DNA of 6,784 bases. It comes from Actinomycetota bacterium. Lineage in GTDB: Bacteria; Actinomycetota; Actinomycetes; UBA12327. The DNA is taken from positions 1 to 6,784 of the forward strand of contig DPWC01000119.1 of NCBI GenBank assembly GCA_003529305.1. Reading direction: 5' to 3'. The notes beneath the pieces are model-generated. The model was not told where the DNA came from and did not search any database. It saw only the letters and a list, made by a program, of their open reading frames with translations. The translations under genes were made by a program, and so were the position numbers. Positions 1-5,351 of the stretch are shown here, in pieces; position 1 is the first letter of the stretch, and every line of letters begins with the position of its first letter.

Positions 1-623
1 CCGAGCTCCATCACCGCCAGGCACACCTGCGTACCGCGAGTTGCGGGCTGAGCCGCAATCAGTCTGGTGGCCAGGGTGCGATCGCGCGCCGAAATCGACG
101 ATGCCAACGGCAGAGCGTGGCTATCAAAGACGCGTCCGAGAACGCGTCGCACATTGGTATCGAGGACAGCAACCTGCTGCCCGAAGGCGAAAGCAGCAAT
201 AGCCGATGCGGTGTATTCGCCGACCCCGGGGAGTGATCGAAGGTCCTCCAAAGCGGAGGGCACCTCTCCGCCGAAGCGATCAACGATGTCACGCGCTGAG
301 GCATGCAGCCGTACCGCACGACGGGGGTACCCGAGGCGGCCCCACGCCCGGATGGCGTCAGCGACGGGATCGGCGGCCAGTGCTGCGGCTGTGGGCCAGC
401 GGTTCATCCATGCCTGGTAGGGCTGCACCACGCGATCCACAGGCGTTTGCTGCAACATGAATTCGCTGACCATCACTGCCCACGCGGTTGTCCCTGCTCC
501 TCGCCAAGGCAAGTCGCGGGCGTTACTGGCGAACCACGACAGTGCATCCCGGGCGACGCTTGACACTGCTGCAGTGCTCGGCTCTTCTGCGGATGCCTTT
601 GCCTCTGCCGGAGTCACTGACAT
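1..623 (-). CDS. mutY: A/G-specific adenine glycosylase MutY, partial (C-terminus beyond left edge)
   Basis: Base-excision repair glycosylase of the HhH/endonuclease III superfamily, which removes adenine mispaired with 8-oxoguanine. The window gives 207 full codons from ATG at 623 and the stop lies off the left edge. Seen in the translation: LPWR (residues 38-41); SEFMLQQT (53-60), whose E54 matches the catalytic Glu37 of E. coli MutY; RLGYPRRA (96-103), the actinobacterial form of the GLGYYARAR segment; the helix-hairpin-helix LPGVGEYTA (131-139); and VLDTNVRRV (153-161), whose D155 matches catalytic Asp138. The last visible residues, VMELG, are the segment just before the [4Fe-4S] cysteines, so the cluster and the 8-oxoG-recognition domain lie outside the window. 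An in-frame TAG four codons upstream (633-635) makes 623 the only ATG choice. The SEFMLQQT segment argues for MutY rather than Nth. It is divergent from the gene at 666. Confidence 0.95.
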   Translation of the reverse strand, partial: MSVTPAEAKASAEEPSTAAVSSVARDALSWFASNARDLPWRGAGTTAWAVMVSEFMLQQTPVDRVVQPYQAWMNRWPTAAALAADPVADAIRAWGRLGYPRRAVRLHASARDIVDRFGGEVPSALEDLRSLPGVGEYTASAIAAFAFGQQVAVLDTNVRRVLGRVFDSHALPLASSISARDRTLATRLIAAQPATRGTQVCLAVMEL

Positions 624-635
624 GCCGCCACGCTA
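624..635 (-). promoter_or_regulatory. Predicted leaderless promoter -10 of mutY
   Basis: On the minus strand TAGCGT (630-635) fits the actinobacterial -10 consensus TANNNT and is followed by exactly 6 nt and then the ATG at 623. The start codon would then be the transcription start. No separate Shine-Dalgarno is evident. No good -35 is visible, which is common for actinobacterial housekeeping promoters. This is inferred from position and from recurrence at other genes in the window. Confidence 0.55.
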
Positions 636-653
636 CGCCGGTGCAGCACTGCC

Positions 654-665
654 TAGGGTGTCGCC
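654..665 (+). promoter_or_regulatory. Predicted leaderless promoter -10 of the anchored-protein gene
   Basis: TAGGGT (654-659) matches TANNNT and is followed by 6 nt (GTCGCC) and then GTG at 666. The AGGG inside it could instead serve as a Shine-Dalgarno 7 nt from the start, so the two readings compete. It lies 18 bp from the mutY -10 on the other strand, so the -35 zone of each promoter falls on the -10 of the other. Confidence 0.5.
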
Positions 666-1325
666 GTGTCGAGCATTCTGCGTCCCGTGGGCTCTCAGCC
701 CCCCGGTGTCTATTGGCGCCGCCGCATTCTGCTCGGGGCTGGTGTCCTGGTCATCCTCTTGCTCATCGGGCGGGCCTGCGATGGCACTACTCAGACCGAC
801 GGACAACCTGCGACACCGGGATTGACAGCCAGTTCCACTCCATCGCCATCGCCATCGGCAACGGGTGTACCGGCTACGACGCCGTTGACCCCCACCCCAA
901 CGGCGCAATCAAGTAGTTCCGCATCGGCGGCCGTCGGTCGGACCTGTGCTGATGCGCAGGTCCGGGTGTATGTCACGGCTGAGGAGGAGCAAAACCCGGT
1001 CGGCGGACCGGCTCGGGTGCGCTTCGTTGTGGCCACCACCAGTGCGACGCCGTGTCTGCGAGATGTCGGTCGCGTGCGCAATGAGGTGCAGGTGCGATCG
1101 GGTAGTCGTCGAATCTGGTCGTCAGATGACTGTGCTCCCGGTGGCGCCCCCAACCTCCGGGAGATCTCTCGCACGACGCCGTTCGCCGTGACGGTCGAAT
1201 GGAACGGACAGATATCCAAGCCCGGCTGTCCCAAGGCGCAACCGGCTGCTCCGGCGGGGTCCTACTCCTGGGTGGGGCGCAACGGTTCGGTGCTCAGTGA
1301 CGCGGAGCCGTTCACACTGGGTTAG
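666..1325 (+). CDS. Membrane-anchored extracytoplasmic protein with Ser/Thr/Pro stalk, function unknown
   Basis: 219 aa, start GTG. I do not recognise a function. Seen: a short cytoplasmic N-terminus ending in VYWRRR (15-20), one hydrophobic helix (about 21-35), a low-complexity Ser/Thr/Pro/Ala stalk (about 41-90) that includes an SPSPS run, and a compact C-terminal domain (about 92-219). The topology is therefore N-in/C-out, single pass. The outer domain has four cysteines (C94, C130, C156, C188), consistent with two disulfides, and a beta-rich character with IWSSDDC, VTVEWNG and AGSYSW motifs. That resembles Ig-like or BsuPI/DUF4232-type secreted domains, but the family call is a guess. C38 after the helix is preceded by GRA, which is not a lipobox, so a lipoprotein is unlikely. 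Genes for such anchored proteins recur beside mutY and disA in actinobacteria, as I recall. It converges on disA with a 24-bp gap. Confidence 0.85.
   Translation: MSSILRPVGSQPPGVYWRRRILLGAGVLVILLLIGRACDGTTQTDGQPATPGLTASSTPSPSPSATGVPATTPLTPTPTAQSSSSASAAVGRTCADAQVRVYVTAEEEQNPVGGPARVRFVVATTSATPCLRDVGRVRNEVQVRSGSRRIWSSDDCAPGGAPNLREISRTTPFAVTVEWNGQISKPGCPKAQPAAPAGSYSWVGRNGSVLSDAEPFTLG
840..857 (+). repeat. Hexanucleotide CCATCG x3 in the stalk coding region
   Basis: Three perfect tandem copies of CCATCG encode the Ser-Pro alternation of the stalk. Because the unit is 6 bp, slippage would lengthen or shorten the stalk without breaking the frame. Confidence 0.8.
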
Positions 1326-1349
1326 TGCTGCTGTCGTTCAGTACGCGCG
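1326..1349. other. 24-bp convergent gap, no clear terminator
   Basis: This lies between the stop of the anchored-protein gene (1323-1325) and the stop of disA (1350-1352). It contains most of the 8-bp palindrome ACGCGCGT (1343-1350), which has no loop and no T-tract. I see no intrinsic terminator for either gene, so transcripts may overlap or end by Rho. Confidence 0.5.
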
Positions 1350-2435
1350 TTACACATACCGCTCGAGAATGGCCGTCTCGGCCAATCGCGATAGCCCTTC
1401 GCGCACACTGCGGGCACGGTTCTCACCGACACCCTCGACGGCTTGGAGTTCATCAATGCCCGCCGTCATGACGGAGAGCAGTGAACCAAAGTGCGTCACG
1501 ATGCGATCGGCCACATTCGAGGGCAGTCGGGGCACCTTGGACAACAGACGATGCCCTCGAGCGCTGATCGGCAGGTCGAGATCGGAACCCGCGTGGCCCA
1601 TGGCTTTGGCCACGAGGGCGAAGTCGATGAGTTCTTCATTGGTCAGGGCGGCCAGCGCCTTCAAGGTGTTTTCGACCTTGGCCTTCTTCCGCCCCACCGG
1701 GACTGGCAGGTAATCGCGGGCCACCAATTCGCGGTCAACAGCCATACCGGCCACCAACTCGTCTAACTGCAGTGACAACAGGCGTCCGTCGACACCCAGT
1801 TCGGCGACATAACCTTCAATCTCGGCGGCGATGCGCAGAACCATCTCAATGCGCTGGGCCACGACGGCAACATCGCGCAGAGTGACCAGGTCTTCGATCT
1901 CCATCGATGTCAGCGCACCGGAGACTTCAAGGTAGCGCTGCTTGTAGCGCTCAAGAGTGGCCAACGCCTGATTAGCCCGCGACAACACGATGCTGGAATC
2001 GTCCAGCACATAGCGTCGGTCGGCCACATACACCACGATCATCTGCATCGACTGCGACACTGAGATCACCGGCAGTTGGGTCTGTCGAGCAACCCGTTCT
2101 GCAGTGCGGTGCCGGGTGCCTGTTTCTTCCGTAGGAATAGCCGGATCAGGAACGAGGTGCACATTGGCTCGCAGAATCTTGGTCGCATCAGAGTCGATGA
2201 CGATCGCGCCGTCCATCTTGGCGAGTTCTCGAAGACGCGTGGATGAGAACGGAACATCCAGCTGGAAGCCACCGCTGATCAACTCGTCAACATTCTTGTC
2301 GTAACCGAAGACAATCAGTGCACCCGTGCGACCGCGCAGAATGCGCTCAAGTCCGTCACGCAATTCAGTGCCTGGCGCCATCGCACTGAGAATGGTGTGC
2401 AGGGCCTGTTCGAACTCTGGCCCTTCGGCTGCCAC
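1350..2435 (-). CDS. disA: DNA integrity scanning protein DisA, diadenylate cyclase
   Basis: Makes the second messenger c-di-AMP from two ATP in an octamer that scans DNA; branched DNA inhibits synthesis. 361 aa from GTG at 2435, normal for the family. Seen: the N-terminal DAC domain (about 1-140) with RDGLERILRGRTGALIV near the start and catalytic motifs DGA (75-77) and GTRHR (106-110); a helical spine (about 150-290); and a C-terminal helix-hairpin-helix DNA-binding region with VEGVGENRARSVREGL (333-348). With this start, D75 and R108-H109-R110 take the same numbers as in the characterised Thermotoga DisA. The start is also fixed by an upstream GGGGAGGA ribosome site. The frame stays open back to 2615, but that extension overlaps the divergent gene and has no family match. 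It is usually adjacent to radA; here an opposite-strand gene lies between them. All key catalytic residues are present. Confidence 0.97.
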   Translation of the reverse strand: MAAEGPEFEQALHTILSAMAPGTELRDGLERILRGRTGALIVFGYDKNVDELISGGFQLDVPFSSTRLRELAKMDGAIVIDSDATKILRANVHLVPDPAIPTEETGTRHRTAERVARQTQLPVISVSQSMQMIVVYVADRRYVLDDSSIVLSRANQALATLERYKQRYLEVSGALTSMEIEDLVTLRDVAVVAQRIEMVLRIAAEIEGYVAELGVDGRLLSLQLDELVAGMAVDRELVARDYLPVPVGRKKAKVENTLKALAALTNEELIDFALVAKAMGHAGSDLDLPISARGHRLLSKVPRLPSNVADRIVTHFGSLLSVMTAGIDELQAVEGVGENRARSVREGLSRLAETAILERYV

Positions 2436-2440
2436 GACGG

Positions 2441-2448
2441 TCCTCCCC
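2441..2448 (-). promoter_or_regulatory. Strong ribosome binding site of disA (decides the start)
   Basis: GGGGAGGA on the minus strand, 5 nt before GTG at 2433-2435. It supports the 361-aa start over any upstream in-frame start and shows that disA has a leadered mRNA, unlike most genes here. Confidence 0.85.
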
Positions 2449-2487
2449 GGCCGGTCGCCGTCGGGGGAAGGGGCGCCGCCGTGGTGG

Positions 2488-2493
2488 ACTATA
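2488..2493 (-). promoter_or_regulatory. Possible disA -10 element
   Basis: TATAGT on the minus strand is the best TANNNT match in the 101-bp region shared with the divergent gene. It would give a leader of about 46 nt that contains the disA ribosome site. The core CTATAG (2489-2494) is palindromic, so the site could also fire towards the plus-strand gene at 2537. No convincing -35 is seen; TTCAGC sits at the right distance but is a weak match. Confidence 0.35.
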
Positions 2494-2521
2494 GCCCTCA
2501 CATACGCGCCGCTGAAGGGAT

Positions 2522-2527
2522 GAGGGA
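2522..2527 (+). promoter_or_regulatory. Ribosome binding site of the flavin-barrel gene
   Basis: GAGGGA, 9 nt before ATG at 2537. It supports this start and a leadered transcript. Confidence 0.65.
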
Positions 2528-2536
2528 CAAGTAGCG

Positions 2537-3037
2537 ATGGCTCGGTGGTGCGACTTTGTCGAACAGGCTCCGGTGCTGGGTCGCTACGCCGAACATCGCT
2601 TGTGTGACGACGCAACCGGCCGCATCACCTATGTAGCCACCGTGCGAGCCGATGGCGGTCCCCGTGTTCATCCGGTCAAGGTGTTTCCTTCCGGGCCAGG
2701 CCTCTACCTGTTTATGTACCCGGAATCGCCCAAAGGGCTGGACCTGCTGCGTGACCCTCGGATTGCTCTGCATGCCGCGGTGACAGTGAACCCCTTCGAA
2801 TCAGGGGAATTAGCGGCCAAGGGGACGGCTCATCTGGTGCAGGACCGCGAGATCTACGAGCGGGCCCGACAGGCCGCACCCTTTGCCTCGTTGCCTCCCG
2901 AGGACAACCTGCTGTTCGAGATCGACCTCGACCATGTCATCGGCACGCCGGTGGTAGATGGCGCACCGGTGCATCTGCGGTGGCGGGCACTCGATGGCGC
3001 GGAGCGTGATATCGGCTTTGGCGGCCGGTCGTCCTGA
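2537..3037 (+). CDS. Pyridoxamine 5'-phosphate oxidase-like FMN-binding split-barrel protein
   Basis: 166 aa, ATG with a GAGGGA ribosome site. The pattern is that of the PNPOx-like split-barrel superfamily of small flavin (FMN or F420) binding proteins: a TYVATVRADGGPRVHPV strand pair (31-47), then LYLFM (56-60), then SPKGLDLLRDPRIALHA (64-80), the segment that follows the cofactor strands in this family, and GTAHLV (96-101). It is soluble, with no signal peptide. The substrate is not predictable; family members include true PNP oxidases, F420-dependent reductases and haem-degradation proteins. This short form is unlikely to be the vitamin B6 enzyme PdxH, whose C-terminal substrate-binding residues I do not see. 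It is divergent from disA and convergent with radA, so it splits the usual radA-disA pair. Its stop codon lies in the first copy of a 21-bp tandem repeat. Confidence 0.85.
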   Translation: MARWCDFVEQAPVLGRYAEHRLCDDATGRITYVATVRADGGPRVHPVKVFPSGPGLYLFMYPESPKGLDLLRDPRIALHAAVTVNPFESGELAAKGTAHLVQDREIYERARQAAPFASLPPEDNLLFEIDLDHVIGTPVVDGAPVHLRWRALDGAERDIGFGGRSS

Positions 3038-3086
3038 AAGATGAGTTGACCGTCCTCACGGACAAGTTGATCGTCCTGACGGACAA
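3024..3086. repeat. 21-bp tandem repeat, three copies, between convergent genes
   Basis: Copies lie at 3024-3044, 3045-3065 and 3066-3086. The second and third differ at only two positions; the first is more diverged (14 of 21 identical to the third) and contains the stop codon of the upstream gene. Each of the two good copies contains GTCC-N4-GGAC, a 4-bp stem with a 4-nt loop, within a longer imperfect inverted repeat TTGACC/GGACAA. No T-tract follows. It may act as a weak bidirectional termination or RNA-end structure, or be a neutral duplication. Confidence 0.8.
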
Positions 3087-3097
3087 GAGTCGATGCG

Positions 3098-4519
3098 CTA
3101 TGCGTCCGCACCCCGCGCAGTCAGCGCCGCCACCACCGCTTGCCGCAGGTCGCTGGCCTGATGAACTCGCAAACCGTCAGGGACTGTGGGAGTCAAGCCG
3201 GCGGGAATGATGGCGTGGGTAAATCCGAGGCGGTGAGCTTCCGCCAACCGTCGATCAATGCCCGACACGGGTCGCAATTCACCGGCGAGCCCTACTTCGC
3301 CGACAGCAACGAGTCCTTGCCACAAGGCCAGATCCTGGGCGGCCGAGGCTACTGCCAGCGCAACCGCAAGGTCGGTTGCCGGTTCGGTGAGACGCACCCC
3401 ACCGACAGTGGCGGTGTACACATCGTGCGCACTTAAGGGCACGCCTGCACGGCGTTCTAATACCGCTAAGACCATGGCCGTGCGGGGGTTATCCAATCCG
3501 CTGACGGCCCGACGCGGCGAAGCCAGCGATGACGGTCCTACGAGAGCCTGTACCTCGGCCACAAGAGGGCGTTGCCCCTCGAGGCATACGGTCACGCAGG
3601 TTCCGGGCACGGGTTCGTCGCGACGACTCAGGAACAGGCCACTGGGATCAGGCAATTCCGCGATACCTGTGTCAATAAGTTCAAAGCAGCCCATCTCATC
3701 GGTCGGCCCGTAGCGATTCTTGGCAGCGCGGATGATGCGGAGCCGTTGATCGCGGTCGCCTTCGAACTGCAGTACGACATCGACCAGATGCTCTAGAACT
3801 CGTGGACCCGCGATGGAACCGTCCTTGGTGACATGGCCGACCAAGATGGTAGCCATCGTTCGTGCTTTAGCGATGCGGATCAAAGCCCCGGCGACTTCGC
3901 GCACTTGAGTAGGCCCACCGATGCCGCCATCGACGGCATCCAGACCGATGGTCTGGACTGAATCGACGATCAACAAGTCCGGATCTACCGCTTCGATGTG
4001 GGCAACCACTGCCGATAACTCGGTCTCAGCAGCCAAGTAGAGCGACGGCGCCAGTGCTCCGATGCGTCCGGCTCGCAGGCGCACCTGGCCCGCGGATTCC
4101 TCGCCCGTGATCGACAGAACTGTCAACCCGTTGCGTGCGGCGCGAGCAGCGACCTCTAACAGCAGGGTGGATTTGCCCACTCCTGGCTCGCCGGCAACCA
4201 ACAGGACAGCGCCTTCAACGATGCCACCGCCGAGAACTCGGTCCAGCTCCCCAACACCGCTCGGCGTTGATCGTGCTGCGGTTTGGGAGACCTCGGCGAT
4301 CGGGAGCGCCGGGGCGGATACAGCACCAGCTCGAACTTCGCGCAGTGATGGTGCGCCGACCTCGGCGACCGTTCCGTAGGCCTGGCATTCACCGCAGCGG
4401 CCGTACCACTTCGCGCTGGTCCATCCGCATTCGCTGCAGCGAAAGGACGCCGGAGTACTGCGTGAACTACGCGAGGCGCTACTGCGCGCCGATCCGCCGC
4501 GCGAGCTCGTGCTGGCCAT
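3098..4519 (-). CDS. radA: DNA repair protein RadA (Sms)
   Basis: RecA-like ATPase that drives branch migration and recombination-intermediate processing. 473 aa; slightly long because of a Ser/Arg-rich tail (residues 1-25) ahead of the usual start of homology. Seen: zinc finger C28-x2-C31 / C42-x2-C45 (FRCSECGW...GRCGEC); Walker A GEPGVGKST (110-118); Walker B LLIVD (182-186); the RadA-specific KNRYG motif (267-271); and a C-terminal Lon-like domain (about 320-473) with GEVGLAGELRPV. The start is ATG at 4519, with an in-frame TAG four codons upstream and no Shine-Dalgarno, but with a -10-like TAGTGT 6 nt before it. The upstream gene on the same strand ends 31 bp away, so read-through is possible. 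Downstream it converges with the flavin-barrel gene. All catalytic motifs are intact. Confidence 0.97.
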   Translation of the reverse strand: MASTSSRGGSARSSASRSSRSTPASFRCSECGWTSAKWYGRCGECQAYGTVAEVGAPSLREVRAGAVSAPALPIAEVSQTAARSTPSGVGELDRVLGGGIVEGAVLLVAGEPGVGKSTLLLEVAARAARNGLTVLSITGEESAGQVRLRAGRIGALAPSLYLAAETELSAVVAHIEAVDPDLLIVDSVQTIGLDAVDGGIGGPTQVREVAGALIRIAKARTMATILVGHVTKDGSIAGPRVLEHLVDVVLQFEGDRDQRLRIIRAAKNRYGPTDEMGCFELIDTGIAELPDPSGLFLSRRDEPVPGTCVTVCLEGQRPLVAEVQALVGPSSLASPRRAVSGLDNPRTAMVLAVLERRAGVPLSAHDVYTATVGGVRLTEPATDLAVALAVASAAQDLALWQGLVAVGEVGLAGELRPVSGIDRRLAEAHRLGFTHAIIPAGLTPTVPDGLRVHQASDLRQAVVAALTARGADA

Positions 4520-4554
4520 GCGGGAACACTAGGCGCCCGGGCCGACAAAGTCAG
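4520..4554 (-). promoter_or_regulatory. Predicted radA promoter, leaderless
   Basis: On the minus strand: CTGACT (4549-4554, 4 of 6 to TTGACA), a 17-bp spacer, then TAGTGT (4526-4531), then 6 nt and ATG. The -35 overlaps the stop codon of the upstream Cys-rich gene. This is the best-formed promoter in the window and suggests radA has its own transcript, possibly in addition to read-through. Confidence 0.6.
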
Positions 4555-5303
4555 CGCGGTGGGTCAGCGGGATGAACAGTGACCAGCGGCAAAAGTGGGC
4601 GGGCCGCTTTGATGGCCTCGCGGGCATCACATAACTCCACGAGGTGGGCGTAGGCAGCTTCGCCCATGAGCTCAACCAGTTCGTCGCGTGAGGTCACATA
4701 CAACGGCTGGTCAGATACATGGGCCTCGGTGTTACCCGTGCAGTACCAATCGAAGTCATGTCCGCCATCGCCCCAGCCCGGTCGGTCGTATTCACCGATG
4801 ACCATGACCTGATTCTCCTCACCGTTGGCTAACTCAACGGTGTCGTAGGTGCGACGAATCGGCAGCTGCCAGCAGACATCGGGCTTGGTCACGACATGGC
4901 TGACACCTTCGGCGGCTGCGAGGTGGTGCAGAGCACAGCCGCCGCCGCCAGCGAAGTCGAGATCGTTGTTGAAGATGCAGGCGCCATCAACGACTTTCGT
5001 CTTGCGTTCGCCGTCGCTGTCCTTCTCTATCCACTCATCGCTGAAGCGTTGCCAGGTTTCGGGCGTGAGCTTGGCCACCGACTTGCGCACTCGCTTCTCA
5101 TCAGACTTGGCGCTGAAGTGTGCGCCGTGTACGCAGCAGCCAGCATCGGGCTTGGATGACTCGATCCCTTTGCAGCCATTGCCGTAAATGCAGATGTAGC
5201 GCGAGGTCAACCAAGTCAGGTCTGCACGGATGATCTGTTCGTCATCGGCGGGGTCGACAAACTCCACCCACTCGCGGGCGAAGGTCAGAGGCACCTCAGG
5301 CAC
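4551..5303 (-). CDS. Cys-rich, probably metal-binding protein of unknown function
   Basis: 250 aa, GTG start. It is soluble and has no signal peptide or membrane segment. I recognise it as a conserved actinobacterial protein type but know no function. Nine cysteines lie at C38, C44, C56, C57, C109, C123, C144, C188 and C225. Order of motifs: CIYGNGCKG (38-46), AGCCVHGAHF (54-63), DGACIF (106-111), GGCALHH (121-127), KPDVCWQLPIRRTY (140-153), and DFDWYCTGNTEAH (183-195). The order C...CC...C-x(13)-C...KPxxCxxLPI resembles the YkgJ (CxxxCC) and DUF3109-type proteins thought to hold zinc or iron; that assignment is by motif logic only. H59, H62, H126 and H127 could add ligands. It lies 31 bp upstream of radA in the same direction and is divergent from ppx. 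A link to radA is possible, but radA seems to have its own promoter. Confidence 0.85.
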   Translation of the reverse strand: MPEVPLTFAREWVEFVDPADDEQIIRADLTWLTSRYICIYGNGCKGIESSKPDAGCCVHGAHFSAKSDEKRVRKSVAKLTPETWQRFSDEWIEKDSDGERKTKVVDGACIFNNDLDFAGGGGCALHHLAAAEGVSHVVTKPDVCWQLPIRRTYDTVELANGEENQVMVIGEYDRPGWGDGGHDFDWYCTGNTEAHVSDQPLYVTSRDELVELMGEAAYAHLVELCDAREAIKAARPLLPLVTVHPADPPR

Positions 5304-5315
5304 GCGGACACCCTA
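5304..5315 (-). promoter_or_regulatory. Predicted leaderless promoter -10 of the Cys-rich gene
   Basis: On the minus strand TAGGGT (5310-5315), then 6 nt (GTCCGC), then GTG. The stretch TAGGGTGTC is identical to the one before the gene at 666. AGGGTG might alternatively serve as a Shine-Dalgarno. Confidence 0.5.
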
Positions 5316-5339
5316 TGGGGCCCGCGCCCGGTGCCGGAC

Positions 5340-5351
5340 TACGGTCTCATC
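5340..5351 (+). promoter_or_regulatory. Predicted leaderless promoter -10 of ppx/gppA
   Basis: TACGGT (5340-5345) followed by 6 nt (CTCATC) and GTG at 5352. It selects the start that gives an N-terminus MRLGVLDIGSNT, matching the family, over the GTG at 5331. A 24-bp segment separates it from the divergent -10 of the Cys-rich gene. Confidence 0.5.

Noticed and set aside
457..916. Plus-strand ORFs crossing the mutY 5' end, the divergent gap and the gene at 666
   Set aside because: They run antisense to MutY catalytic motifs and out of frame with the anchored protein; composition-driven open frames.
2436..2536. Possible c-di-AMP riboswitch upstream of disA
   Set aside because: Only 101 bp shared by two divergent genes, with no ydaO-type conserved core or nested helices that I can see.
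2498..2773. Minus-strand 91-codon ORF opposite the flavin-barrel gene
   Set aside because: Antisense shadow with no recognisable domain and no ribosome site noted.
3038..3097. Strong intrinsic terminator between the convergent genes
   Set aside because: Hairpins from the repeat have only 4-bp perfect stems and no T-tract on either strand.
2854..3111. Minus-strand 86-codon ORF covering the tandem repeat and the end of the flavin-barrel gene
   Set aside because: It is antisense to a recognisable gene, has no family match, and its heptapeptide repeats simply follow from the 21-bp DNA repeat. The start region overlaps the radA 3' end.
4135..4575. Plus-strand Arg-rich ORF opposite the radA 5' half
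   Set aside because: It lies opposite the Walker A and zinc-finger coding region; Arg-rich composition is typical of wrong-frame translation in G+C-rich DNA.
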